64,000 nucleotides of DNA. Source: Cladopsammia gracilis (lineage: Eukaryota; Cnidaria; Anthozoa; Scleractinia; Dendrophylliidae). Shown piece after piece: positions 10,327-21,910 of this stretch; positions within the stretch are counted from its first letter, which is position 1, and every line of letters begins with the position of its first letter. A program made the translations under genes and the position numbers. Under the pieces are notes generated by a model that made no database searches, was not told the DNA's origin, and saw only the letters and a program-made list of their open reading frames with translations. Where the stretch lies: NCBI GenBank assembly GCA_022457155.1, contig JAJGOT010000434.1:355001-419000 (forward strand), in the 5' to 3' direction.

Positions 10327-12656
10327 TCCTCGCGAAGTGAGGGCCGAAGGCCCAAGCGTAGCGAGGTTAATAAATTTGGCGGCCGAAGGCCGCTCGGGTG
10401 CTCGGGTCTCGGGAGCTGAGCCGCGCGCAATCGAGCGAAAAGTTTATATATATATATATATACTGAAGATGTCGTGCAGTTGCCTAGCAACAAAAATCGC
10501 GACCGCTGACAACGGCGCACTCTCATGTTTATTCATGGGGGCGGCCGGTATGACGGTTGGGGGGTTGGAAGCCTATCCCATAATGTCTCATCACGTGACC
10601 TCGCATTTGCCAGTGTTCGCCGAGGCAAGCAGTGGCTGTCAAGACACCCTTTTCAAGGCCTCTTGTCTGTCGGTCTTCTTTTGTCAGGATTTGCAATGTC
10701 AAGAAAACTTCTCTTGCAATGAACAGATACATGCTTTCGAAAATTTGTTTGAAGGATGACACGACAAACGAAATTTGCGCGTGCTTGAACGCGTAAGCAT
10801 CCAACTGCTTGTCCACGCATATGACGACACACTTGCACTGTGTTAACCAAATAAGTGTTCTAAAAAACTGAAAACCTATGGAAAAAAGTTCTTCTCTTAA
10901 TAGCTATTTGTTTTATCCACGGTTTTAGCTAGACACAGTAGTTCTGATGTCAACGACAGTAAAAACAGTAACTGACGCGTACAGCTAGCTTGTACGCGCG
11001 ATATAGCGCGCGCATATATGTAATTTTGCTGCGTGTTTTGTACTGATTTGAGCTTTCAGCACTGATGCATTTGCCAAGATTTTTTCCGCTATAACCTTTG
11101 TTCAAGACGGCTTTTGGAAATACAATGTAACCCTATTAATACTCATTTACTTGAACTTGCTTCGGTCTAAATTCGTTTTATTCCTCAAATAATTTTCATA
11201 TTCAACTCTGCAAACGTGCGCAAATTTCCTAAATCAGCTCGCCGTCAATTCAAAGCATTGACTGGAAGTACCCACACTTTGATGGTTTTATTCAGTTTGA
11301 AAAACCTGGAGGGATCTGGAGGGATCTGATGTTTTAAGTCGTTATGATATTAAGGAATACGTTATTAATGTTAAAATGCTAGTGATGCTTCGATTAAGAA
11401 GGAGGTACAACTGCACTTTCCTGGTATTTTCGGGGATGATCGCCATTTTCCTGCGAGCGGAAAATGATATTTTCTAAGGACGAGAAACGAGGATTAAACT
11501 TAGAAATATAAATAAAATTCGTGCATTATAGTTCTTTTCTGTTACCAACGAACTTTTTTCTGATTCCCAAGTCTCCCATAATTAAAACCATAAAATGGGA
11601 CTACCGGCAAAATCACCGAAATATGAGATTTTACAAAAAGTTCGTTTATTCGCTTCAAATGTCGCCGGTAACTCGTTGCGTTGCATCATGGGATAGGCTT
11701 CCAACCCCCGCCCCCGCTGCTCTCGGTGAAACACGACCAATTTCTGATGCAAATGAGAAAGAATAGCAAATACAACAACGCTGAATTGAACAAGTGGCTT
11801 GGAAGGTTAACCACCGAAACTCCGCTGGAGCGAGAACGGCGACTTGAAATTCAACGCGATCGAGCAACGAAGAAACAACGTCAGCATCGATTACAAAGAC
11901 TTCGAACAGCCTGACCAAATGCCTCCATTAGAATTCTGAACGAAACCGATCAGAAGAGGCGACACCGAATGGAAGTGTTAGACAAAATGATTCTGTTTAT
12001 AGACGCAACGAGAGCAAACACTGATTACAGGAAAGGCTCAAAGAAGAAGAACGATTAAGAAATCTAGCTCAAATCACCGCACTTTAATCCGCTCTTTAAT
12101 GCTCTTCAATTGAAACAACCTACATTTAAAGGCAAGTAATCTTAAGCTTATATACAACCCTCCATAAATTATTCTTTAATCTACCTTTTGCAAGAAAAAA
12201 AAAAAAAGATTTCAAGTAGCTGAACAACTGACAGGCAGATCATAAGAGGATATTTTTCAATATAAAAAATTGGTATTCAAACACTGGAAACTATTGTCTT
12301 AGTACATGCTGTAAATTGATAATTATTGATATTCTCGCATAAATTGCTTATGATATTTGCAAAGAATATGTTGCTTCAACTTGAATATTCATGTTTAACT
12401 TTTGTAATCAATTTCGTAATTCTCATGACCTGTATCCTATTAACTCCTGCAATCTCAACCATTCAAGCGAATAGTGAATTGAATTAGCAATTATTTGATA
12501 CACAGTACATAGAACAACAGCTACAGAAGTATGTAAACGGTACAGGTTAATTTTGGGAGATAGTACTCACAAACTTCAAAAAGGCCCACATCGCTAAAAT
12601 TTTGCAGTGCATCCTCCCCCGAGCTTCGCGAGGTTCTGCGAGGCACGTATTTCTAG
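10327..12656 (+). mobile_element. Helitron-like non-autonomous element, array unit 1 (full length)
   Basis: It begins TCCTCGCGAAGTGAGGGCC and ends ACGTATTTCTAG followed by T. The 5' CCTCGCGAAG is repeated inverted (CTTCGCGAGG) about 25 bp before the 3' end. TC at the start, CTAG-T at the end and an asymmetric inverted repeat fit Helitron/Helentron ends, although no classic hairpin sits just before CTAG. Inside are a GC-rich 5' region with nested palindromes, a short (TA)n, a CGCGTACAGCTAGC palindrome near 10976 and one STPR-like frame. Units 2, 3 and 4 are almost identical. Confidence 0.6.
11681..11914 (+). CDS. STPR-like basic frame in Helitron-like unit 1
   Basis: This 77-codon frame ends in a charged repeat-like stretch (TTETPLERERRLEIQRDRAT, then KKQRQHRLQRLR). 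It resembles the score-and-three (STPR) repeats found near the N-terminus of Helitron Rep/helicase or PIF1-like proteins of invertebrates. A related piece, DQKRRHRMEVL, follows after a stop in another frame. It is best read as a remnant of a once longer element gene. The same frame is open in units 2 and 4 but carries a stop in unit 3. Confidence 0.4.
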   Translation: MHHGIGFQPPPPLLSVKHDQFLMQMRKNSKYNNAELNKWLGRLTTETPLERERRLEIQRDRATKKQRQHRLQRLRTA

Positions 12657-14029
12657 TTTTCATCATTTATTGTTCGTCTTAGTATTTATAGAACCTAGGC
12701 CCGAGCGTAGCGAGGTTAATAAATTTGGCGGCCGAAGGCCGCTCGGGTGCTCGGGTCTCGGGAGCTGAGCCGCGCGCAATCGAGCGAAAAGTTTATATAT
12801 ATATATATATACTGAAGATGTCGTGCAGTTGCCTAGCAACAAAAATCGCGACCGCTGACAATGGCGCGCTCTCATGTTTATTCATGGGGGCGGCCGGTCT
12901 GACGGTTGGGGGGTTGGAAGCCTATCCCATAATGTCTCATCACGTGACCTCGCATTTGCCAGTGTTCGCCGAGGCAAGCAGTGGCTGTCAAGACACCCTT
13001 TTCAAGGCCTCTTGTCTGTCGGTCTTCTTTTGTCAGGATTTGCAATGTCAAGAAAACTTCTCTTGCAATGAACAGATACATGCTTTCGAAAATTTGTTTG
13101 AAGGATGACACGACAAACGAAATTTGCGCGTGCTTGAACGCGTAAGCATCCAACTGCTTGTCCACGCATATGACGACACTCTTGCACTGTGTTAACCAAA
13201 TAAGTGTTCTAAAAAACTGAAAACCTTTGGAAAAAAGTTCTTCTCTTAATAGCTATTTGTTTTATCCACGGTTTTAGCTAGACACAGTAGTTCTGATGTC
13301 AACGACAGTAAAAACAGTAACTGACGCGTACAGCTAGCTTGTACGCGCGATATAGCGCGCGCATATATGTAATTTTGCTGCGTGTTTTGTACTGATTTGA
13401 GCTTTCAGCACTGATGCATTTGCCAAGATTTTTTCCGCTATAACCTTTGTTCAAGACGGCTTTTGGAAATACAATGTAACCCTTTTAATACTCATTTACT
13501 TGAACTTGCTTCGGTCTAAATTCGTTTTATTCCTCAAATAATTTTCATATTCAACTCTGCAAACGTGCGCAAATTTCCTAAATCAGCTCGCCGTCAATTC
13601 AAAGCATTGACTGGAAGTACCCACACTTTGATGGTTTTATTCAGTTTGAAAAACCTGGAGGGATCTGGAGGGATCTGATGTTTTAAGTCGTTATGATATT
13701 AAGGAATACGTTATTAATGTTAAAATGCTAGTGATGCTTCGATTAAGAAGGAGGTACAACTGCACTTTCCTGGTATTTTCGGGGTTGATCGCCATTTTCC
13801 TGCGAGCGGAAAATGATATTTTCTAAGGACGAGAAACGAGGATTAAACTTAGAAATATAAATGAAATTCGTGCATTATAGTTCTTTTCTGTTACCAACGA
13901 ACTTTTTTTTGATTCCTAAGTCTCCCATAATTAAAACCATAAAATGAGACTACCGGCAAAATCACCGAAATATGAGATTTTACAAAAAGTTCGTTTATTC
14001 GCTTCAAATGTCGCCGGTAACTCGTTGCG

Positions 14030-14263
14030 TTGCATCATGGGATAGGCTTCCAACCCCCGCCCCCGCTGCTCTCGGTGAAACACGACCAATTTCTGATGCA
14101 AATGAGAAAGAATAGCAAATACAACAACGCTGAATTGAACAAGTGGCTTGGAAGGTTAACCACCGAAACTCCGCTGGAGCGAGAACGGCGACTTGAAATT
14201 CAACGCGATCGAGCAACGAAGAAACAACGTCAGCATCGATTACAAAGACTTCGAACAGCCTGA
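14030..14263 (+). CDS. STPR-like basic frame in Helitron-like unit 2
   Basis: Identical in sequence at the protein level to the unit 1 frame (77 codons, ending RLQRLRTA). Same interpretation: a remnant of the element's own protein, untested for translation. Confidence 0.4.
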   Translation: MHHGIGFQPPPPLLSVKHDQFLMQMRKNSKYNNAELNKWLGRLTTETPLERERRLEIQRDRATKKQRQHRLQRLRTA

Positions 14264-14478
14264 CCAAATGCCTCCATTAGAATTCTGAACGAAACCGATC
14301 AGAAGAGGCGACACCGAATGGAAGTGTTAGACAAAATGATTCTGTTTATAGACGCAACGAGAGCAAACACTGATTACAGGAAAGGCTCAAAGAAGAAGAA
14401 CGATTAAGAAATCTAGCTCAAATCACCGCACTTTAATCCGCTCTTTAATGCTCTTCAATTGAAACAACCTACATTTAA

Positions 14479-15403
14479 CCCTATTCAGACTGGGCTTTTT
14501 TTGGCAATCTGTGACTGGGGGGGGCTCCTCGGACCCCCCCTTCATATCTCTGGAACCAGTAAGGCTAGGACCATGAAATTTTGAAACAATGTTCACCTCC
14601 ATACAAGGAAACCTCACACCCAGTTTTGACCTGCTACACCCAATTATGACGTCACAATGACGTCATTTTTGTTTTTCCGACGTTTCTTTGATATTTTTCC
14701 ATCCAGATACTTAAAATATCAAATATAACTGTAAAATCATCCCTTTAATATTAAAACATAATAAATACAAACAAGGACACACTTGTAAGGCTAGAAAAAG
14801 CAAAAAAAGGCGATAAAACTATAATTTTGAAATTATTGTCCGCCATCTTGGATCCGCCATCTTGGATCCGCCATCTTGGATTTCCTTTTTTTTTGTTTAA
14901 ATTAAAATTTAAAAAATATCTAAAAGAGAAAAGGATCAGAATGTATAAAACACGTATCAAACTAATGTCTATTATCCAAACAATGAACTTAGAAGCGTTA
15001 TTTAATGAATAGTACAATTTTTTTGTCTATACATAAAAGAGAGCAAAAATTTACCTACCCCTCCCCCCTAAATATTTGATGTTAAAATTTTTTGATGTTT
15101 TTCAAGAACTAGTCCCAAGAAGAAACTATTCTAACAAGAAAATGCACTATAAGTCAAAGAACAAGATCTTAAAATAAAAAATTCACCATATTTTAATATT
15201 TTGAAAACCTATGTGTCAAAAACCGGTTGCCATGGCAACATGGTTAATCACACTGACATGTTATGGATACCAAAATGTCCCTAGATAAATTTTAGGAAAA
15301 GTCAGAAAATTTCAGCCTCATAGCTATTTCGGTGTAAGAGTTATCACAATTTTACTGGAGGGGGGGTTCGAAAAGCCCCCCCCCCCCCCCAGTCTGAATA
15401 GGG
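14479..15403. mobile_element. 925-bp TTAA MITE (piggyBac-type, family 2)
   Basis: The ends are CCCTATTCAGACTGGG and CCCAGTCTGAATAGGG, a perfect 16-bp terminal inverted repeat. TTAA flanks both sides (14475-14478 and 15404-15407). Units 1 and 3 have the uninterrupted site ACATTTAAAGGC, so this is a clean filled/empty site pair. The interior has long G and C runs next to the ends and three tandem copies of GCCATCTTGGATCC at 14842-14881. No transposase frame. It differs in sequence from family 1 except for the general design. Confidence 0.93.
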
Positions 15404-15974
15404 TTAAAGGCAAGTAATCTTAAGCTTATATACAACCCTCCATAAATTATTCTTTAATCTACCTTTTGCAAGAAAAAAAAAAAAAGATTTCAAGTAGCTG
15501 AACAACTGACAGGCAGATCATAAGAGGATATTTTTCAATATAAAAAATTGGTATTCAAACACTGGAAACTATTGTCTTAGTACATGCTGTAAATTGATAA
15601 TTATTGATATTCTCGCATAAATTGCTTATGATATTTGCAAAGAATATGTTGCTTCAACTTGAATATTCATGTTTAACTTTTGCAATCAATTTCGTAATTC
15701 TCATGACCTGTATCCTATTAACTCCTGCAATCTCAACCATTCAAGCGAATAGTGAATTGAATTAGCAATTATTTGATACACAGTACATAGAACAACAGCT
15801 ACAGAAGTATGTAAACGGTACAGGTTAATTTTGGGAGATAGTACTCACAAACTTCAAAAAGGCCCACATCGCTAAAATTTTGCAGTGCATCCTCCCCCGA
15901 GCTTCGCGAGGTTCTGCGAGGCACGTATTTCTAGTTTTCATCATTTATTGTTCGTCTTAGTATTTATAGAACCT

Positions 15975-18284
15975 AGGCCCGAGCGTAGCGAGGTTAATAA
16001 ATTTGGCGGCCGAAGGCCGCTCGGGTGCTCGGGTCTCGGGAGCTGAGCCGCGCGCAATCGAGCGAAAAGTTTATATATATATATATATACTGAAGATGTC
16101 GTGCAGTTGCCTAGCAACAAAAATCGCGACCGCTGACAATGGCGCGCTCTCATGTTTATTCATGGGGGCGGCCGGTCTGACGGTTGGGGGGTTGGAAGCC
16201 TATCCCATAATGTCTCATCACGTGACCTCGCATTTGCCAGTGTTCGCCGAGGCAAGCAGTGGCTGTCAAGACACCCTTTTCAAGGCCTCTTGTCTGTCGG
16301 TCTTCTTTTGTCAGGATTTGCAATGTCAAGAAAACTTCTCTTGCAATGAACAGATACATGCTTTCGAAAATTTGTTTGAAGGATGACACGACAAACGAAA
16401 TTTGCGCGTGCTTGAACGCGTAAGCATCCAACTGCTTGTCCACGCATATGACGACACACTTGCACTGTGTTAACCAAATAAGTGTTCTAAAAAACTGAAA
16501 ACCTTTGGAAAAAAGTTCTTCTCTTAATAGCTATTTGTTTTATCCACGGTTTTAGCTAGACACAGTAGTTCTGATGTCAACGACAGTAAAAACAGTAACT
16601 GACGCGTACAGCTAGCTTGTACGCGCGATATAGCGCGCGCATATATGTAATTTTGCTGCGTGTTTTGTACTGATTTGAGCTTTCAGCACTGATGCATTTG
16701 CCAAGATTTTTTCCGCTATAACCTTTGTTCAAGACGGCTTTTGGAAATACAATGTAACCCTATTAATACTCATTTACTTGAACTTGCTTCGGTCTAAATT
16801 CGTTTTATTCCTCAAATAATTTTCATATTCAACTCTGCAAACGTGCGCAAATTTCCTAAATCAGCTCGCCGTCAATTCAAAGCATTGACTGGAAGTACCC
16901 ACACTTTGATGGTTTTATTCAGTTTGAAAAACCTGGAGGGATCTGGAGGGATCTGATGTTTTAAGTCGTTATGATATTAAGGAATACGTTATTAATGTTA
17001 AAATGCTAGTGATGCTTCGATTAAGAAGGAGGTACAACTGCACTTTCCTGGTATTTTCGGGGATGATCGCCATTTTCCTGCGAGCGGAAAATGATATTTT
17101 CTAAGGACGAGAAACGAGGATTAAACTTAGAAATATAAATGAAATTCGTGCATTATAGTTCTTTTCTGTTACCAACGAACTTTTTTCTGATTCCCAAGTC
17201 TCCCATAATTAAAACCATAAAATGAGACTACCGGCAAAATCACCGAAATATGAGATTTTACAAAAAGTTCGTTTATTCGCTTCAAATGTCGCCGGTAACT
17301 CGTTGCGTTGCATCATGGGATAGGCTTCCAACCCCCGCCCCCGCTGCTCTCGGTGAAACACGATTAATTTCTGATGCAAATGAGAAAGAATAGCAAATAC
17401 AACAACGCTGAATTGAACAAGTGGCTTGGAAGGTTAACCACCGAAACTCCGCTGGAGCGAGAACGGCGACTTGAAATTCAACGCGATCGAGCAACGAAGA
17501 AACAACGCCAGCATCGATTACAAAGACTTCGAACAGCCTGACCAAATGCCTCCATTAGAATTCTGAACGAAACCGATCAGAAGAGGCGACACCGAATGGA
17601 AGTGTTAGACAAAATGATTCTGTTTATAGACGCAACGAGAGCAAACACTGATTACAGGAAAGGCTCAAAGAAGAAGAACGATTAAGAAATCTAGCTCAAA
17701 TCACCGCACTTTAATCCGCTCTTTAATGCTCTTCAATTGAAACAACCTACATTTAAAGGCAAGTAATCTTAAGCTTATATACAACCCTCCATAAATTATT
17801 CTTTAATCTACCTTTTGCAAGAAAAAAAAAAAAAAGATTTCAAGTAGCTGAACAACTGACAGGCAGATCATAAGAGGATATTTTTCAATATAAAAAATTG
17901 GTATTCAAACACTGGAAACTATTGTCTTAGTACATGCTGTAAATTGATAATTATTGATATTCTCGCATAAATTGCTTATGATATTTGCAAAGAATATGTT
18001 GCTTCAACTTGAATATTCATGTTTAACTTTTGTAATCAATTTCGTAATTCTCATGACCTGTATCCTATTAACTCCTGCAATCTCAACCATTCAAGCGAAT
18101 AGTGAATTGAATTAGCAATTATTTGATACACAGTACATAGAACAACAGCTACAGAAGTATGTAAACGGTACAGGTTAATTTTGGGAGATAGTACTCACAA
18201 ACTTCAAAAAGGCCCACATCGCTAAAATTTTGCAACGCATCTTCCCCCGAGCTTCGCGAGGTTCTGCGAGGCACGTATTTCTAG
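15975..18284 (+). mobile_element. Helitron-like element, array unit 3
   Basis: Third tandem unit, same 5' truncation and same preceding spacer as unit 2, ending CTAG-T at 18284. It retains the empty target site of the TTAA MITE (ACATTTAAAGGC near 17750). The STPR-like frame is broken by a CC to TT change that creates TAA near 17366. Confidence 0.75.
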
Positions 18285-18296
18285 TTTATACATTTT

Positions 18297-18337
18297 TGAC
18301 TTGATAATGACGTCACGGTAACGTCGAAACGTCGTCA
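18297..18337 (+). ncRNA. Hammerhead-like fold with U3/A8 core variant
   Basis: The order is helix I strand TGAC, core TTGATAA, T, helix II GACGT / loop CACGGTA / ACGTC, then GAAAC-GTC, then helix I strand GTCA. All three elements of a type I hammerhead with a minimal helix III are present. The core reads UUGAUAA where the consensus is CUGANGA, so C3 and G8 are replaced by U3 and A8. It lies just downstream of array unit 3, with no PLE protein fragment nearby. Activity is unknown. Confidence 0.5.
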
Positions 18338-18622
18338 GCTTTTTAGCTTTTTTAAAATTTTATGATGTTTTTAAGAAACTGGTTTTGTCGCAATTTTTTA
18401 TAGTTAAATGTTTTTCTAAGTCACTTCTTTTTTGAAATAAATTAATTAAATAAAGTAGTTTTTTGAGGGAAAAAGAACGGAGTTCTTTTAACAATGCATG
18501 AAACACCAAGGTTTGTCAAGAACCAACTTTACAAAGAAAGATACTAATAAGTAATATCAGTCTAAGTGACCATACCAGCACAAAAGTGCCGCGTCGTTCT
18601 ACAGCATTTCGAACCATTCAGT

Positions 18623-18895
18623 TCAGAAAGAGGTCTGACACAACAGGCCATTGGTAGACGCCCCATAGGTCAACATTGCACCGCCATGCAACAGGATGAA
18701 GGCTAGCCAAGCACATGGAAGAAACATTGCTTTTTTCGGACAAAATGCATAGATATACAACCCCAAGACCATAGTCCAAGTCATACCAAGGGTAAGACAC
18801 ACAAAACCAAAGTCCACTAGACTGACTCCATTGAGAAAAAAGAAACATAGCACCAATGAACGATGGAGATGAGGAAACAGAACTTGGATAGACAA
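18623..18895 (-). CDS. Hydrophobic frame, possible terminal exon of a membrane protein
   Basis: The 90-codon frame contains three hydrophobic stretches (VDFGFVCLTLGMTWTMVLGL, then MFLPCAWLAFILLHGGAML) and ends GLLCQTSF. An AG acceptor after a pyrimidine-rich run lies just before the codons for LVDFGF (near 18818), so the true exon may start there. It lies in unique sequence between the Helitron-like array and the inverted unit. I do not recognise the family. No polyadenylation signal was located with confidence. Confidence 0.35.
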   Translation of the reverse strand: MSIQVLFPHLHRSLVLCFFFLNGVSLVDFGFVCLTLGMTWTMVLGLYIYAFCPKKAMFLPCAWLAFILLHGGAMLTYGASTNGLLCQTSF

Positions 18896-19357
18896 GAAGA
18901 CTAAGGGAGAGGAGAGCTATATAATGCATGGAAGAAAAAGGGGAAGAATGGGATGTAAGCGCGACTACAAGCCCCCAAGTTAAGGAGAAATGTAGAAACG
19001 TAAGAAGATGAATTGAAGAAGGAGTTAAAAAAAACGCCGTAAGCATTTTGATTAAAAACAAACGAAACAAACCAAACATAAACAAACTAAAATTATTGAT
19101 CATTAATAATTTTCTATTCACAACATGTACTTCAGTGAGCTCACTAAAAACGTATTAATAAACAACATAGATTGATAATATGAAAATATATTTATCTGCT
19201 CAGAAGACCTGTCATTCTCGTCAGGGGCACAGTGAATAGACCCTGTAGAGATTTTATTTCAGCAAAACATTCTTTCCGAAATAATAAATATGCCCACCAG
19301 AGACAGGTTATTAAAACTTTCGATGAAATTTACGACTTATTTGCCAAATTTGTATAG

Positions 19358-19506
19358 GTAATCATACGGTTTCGAGCTCAATTTGGGATTAATTTGCGCG
19401 AGTGAGTTTTTCAAAAAGCTCAACTTCGGCGAGTGCAATTTGAGCTTTTTAAAAAACTCACAAGTGCAAATTAATCCCAAATTGAACGAGAAAACCATAT
19501 GATTAC
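19358..19506. repeat. 149-bp foldback MITE
   Basis: The arms are imperfect reverse complements: the left begins GTAATCATACGGTTT and the right ends AACCATATGATTAC. Inside, CAATTTGGGATTAATTTG pairs with CAAATTAATCCCAAATTG. It abuts the 3' end of the inverted Helitron-like unit 4. Confidence 0.8.
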
Positions 19507-20245
19507 TTCTTAACTAGAAATACGTGCCTCGCAGAAGCTCGGGGGAGGATGCACTGCAAAATTTTAGCGATGTGGGCCTTTTTGAAGTTTGTGAGTACTA
19601 TCTCCCAAAATTAACCTGTGCCGTTTACATACTTCTGTAGCTGTTGTTCTATGTACTGTGTATCAAATAATTGCTAATTCAATTCACTATTCGCTTGAAT
19701 GGTTGAGATTGCAGGAGTTAATAGGATACAGGTCATGAGAATTACGAAATTGATTACAAAAGTTAAACATGAATATTCAAGTTGAAGCAACATATTCTTT
19801 GCAAATATCATAAGCAATTTATGCGAGAATATCAATAATTATCAATTTACAGCATGTACTAAGACAATAGTTTCCAGTGTTTGAATACCAATTTTTTATA
19901 TTGAAAAATATCCTCTTATGATCTGCCTGTCAGTTGTTCAGCTACTTGAAATCTTTTTTTTTTTTCTTGCAAAAGGTAGATTAAAGAATAATTTATGGAG
20001 GGTTGTATATAAGCTTAAGATTACTTGCCTTTAAATGTAGGTTGTTTCAATTGAAGAGCATTAAAGAGCGGATTAAAGTGCGGTGATTTGAGCTAGATTT
20101 CTTAATCGTTCTTCTTCTTTGAGCCTTTCCTGTAATCAGTGTTTGCTCTCGTTGCGTCTATAAACAGAATCATTTTGTCTAACACTTCCATTCGGTGTCG
20201 CCTCTTCTGATCGGTTTCGTTCAGAATTCTAATGGAGGCATTTGG

Positions 20246-20479
20246 TCAGGCTGTTCGAAGTCTTTGTAATCGATGCTGACGTTGTTTCTTCGTTGCTCGA
20301 TCGCGTTGAATTTCAAGTCGCCGTTCTCGCTCCAGCGGAGTTTCGGTGGTTAACCTTCCAAGCCACTTGTTCAATTCATCGTTGTTGTATTTGCTATTCT
20401 TTCTCATTTGCATCAGAAATTGGTCGTGTTTCACCGAGAGCAGCGGGGGCGGGGGTTGGAAGCCTATCCCATGATGCAA
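20246..20479 (-). CDS. STPR-like basic frame in inverted unit 4
   Basis: Same 77-codon frame as in units 1 and 2, with one substitution (KYNNDELNKW for KYNNAELNKW). A remnant of the element protein; conservation of the frame between units reflects recent duplication, not necessarily selection. Confidence 0.4.
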   Translation of the reverse strand: MHHGIGFQPPPPLLSVKHDQFLMQMRKNSKYNNDELNKWLGRLTTETPLERERRLEIQRDRATKKQRQHRLQRLRTA

Positions 20480-21710
20480 CGCAACGAGTTACCGGCGACA
20501 TTTGAAGCGAATAAACGAACTTTTTGTAAAATCTCATATTTCGGTGATTTTGCCGGTAGTCTCATTTTATGGTTTTAATTATGGGAGACTTGGGAATCAG
20601 AAAAAAGTTCGTTTGGTAACAGAAAAGAACTATAATGCACGAATTTCATTTATATTTCTAAGTTTAATCCTCGTTTCTCGTCCTTAGAAAATATCATTTT
20701 CCGCTCGCAGGAAAATGGCGATCATCCCGGAAAATACCAGGAAAGTGCAGTTGTACCTCCTCCTTAATCGAAGCATCACTAGCATTTTAACATTAATAAC
20801 GTATTCCTTAATATCATAACGACTTAAAACATCAGATCCCTCCAGATCCCTCCAGGTTTTTCAAACTGAATAAAACCATCAAAGTGTGGGTACTTCCAGT
20901 CAATGCTTTGAATTGACGGCGAGCTGATTTAGGAAATTTGCGCACGTTTGCAGAGTTGAATATGAAAATTATTTGAGGAATAAAACGAATTTAGACCGAA
21001 GCAAGTTCAAGTAAATGAGTATTAAAAGGGTTACATTGTATTTCCAAAAGCCGTCTTGAACAAAGGTTATAGCGGAAAAAATCTTGGCAAATGCATCAGT
21101 GCTGAAAGCTCAAATCAGTACAAAACACGCAGCAAAATTAAATATATGCGCGCGCTATATCGCGCGTACAAGCTAGCTGTACGTGTCAGTTACTGTTTTT
21201 CTGTCGTTGACATCAGAACTACTGTGTCTAGCTAAAACCGTGGATAAAACAAATAGCTATTAAGAGAAGAACTTTTTTCCAAAGGTTTTCAGTTTTTTAG
21301 AACACTTATTTGGTTAACACAGTGCAAGAGTGTCGTCATATGCGTGGACAAGCAGTTGGATGCTTACGCGTTCAAGCGCGCGCAAATTTCGTTTGTCGTG
21401 TCATCCTTCAAACAAATTTTCGAAAGCATGTATCTGTTCATTGCAAGAGAAGTTTTCTTGACATTGCAAATCCTGACAAAAGAAGACCGATAGACAAGAG
21501 GCCTTGAAAAGGGTGTCTTGACAGCCACTGCTTGCCTCGGCGAACACTGGCAAATGCGAGGTCACGTGATGAGACATTATGGGATAGGCTTCCAACCCCC
21601 CAACCGTCAGACCGGCCGCCTCCATGAATAAACATGAGAGCGCGCCATTGTCAGCGGTCGCGATTTTTGTTGCTAGGCAACTGCACGACATCTTCAGTAT
21701 ATATATATAT

Positions 21711-21802
21711 ACTAGTGTACCTAATAGGTAGAGGAGTGCTGCCCAAATGTCATGTATCTAACAAGAACATAAACAATTACAATCGGGCAATGAAACTATA
21801 AG
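21711..21802. repeat. Extra 92-bp block within the (TA)n tract of unit 4
   Basis: Units 1-3 have a plain (TA)n at this position. Here the tract is split by ACTAGTGTACCTAATAGG ... GAAACTATAAG. CTAGTGTAC also occurs at 29799 just before the hammerhead of the PLE, so this could be a short PLE 3' end inserted into TA repeats. Confidence 0.45.
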
Positions 21803-21910
21803 ATATATATATATATAAACTTTTCGCTCGATTGCGCGCGGCTCAGCTCCCGAGACCCGAGCACCCGAGCGGCCTTCGGCCGCCAAATTTATTAACCTCG
21901 CTACGCTCGG

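Larger units (their letters stand above)
12697..15934 (+). mobile_element. Helitron-like element, array unit 2 (interrupted by TTAA MITE)
   Basis: It is the second tandem unit, starting at AGGCCCGAGCG (it lacks the first about 20 bp of unit 1) and ending in CTAG-T at 15934. A 40-bp spacer (TTTTCATCATTTATTG...) separates it from unit 1, and the identical spacer precedes unit 3. Corresponding points of units 1 and 2 are 2349 bp apart. Units 2 and 3 are 3278 bp apart, which is 2349 plus the 929 bp of the insertion at 14479-15403 with its duplicated TTAA. Confidence 0.75.

Noticed and set aside
10310..10759. 149-codon frame at the left end of the Helitron-like unit, and its antisense partners
   Set aside because: Compositionally driven by GC-rich palindromes and the (TA)n; frames on both strands and in several registers are open over the same stretch, so none stands out.
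11655..11918. 87-codon minus-strand frame repeated in all array units
   Set aside because: Exact antisense of the STPR-like frame, with no recognisable features of its own.
14842..14881. Three GCCATCTTGGATCC units as a regulatory array
   Set aside because: They belong to the interior of the TTAA MITE and similar words recur in other MITEs; no gene is adjacent.
19195..19240. Hammerhead-like CTGACGAGAATGACAGG on the minus strand
   Set aside because: No GAAAC element or matching helix I follows at the right distance.
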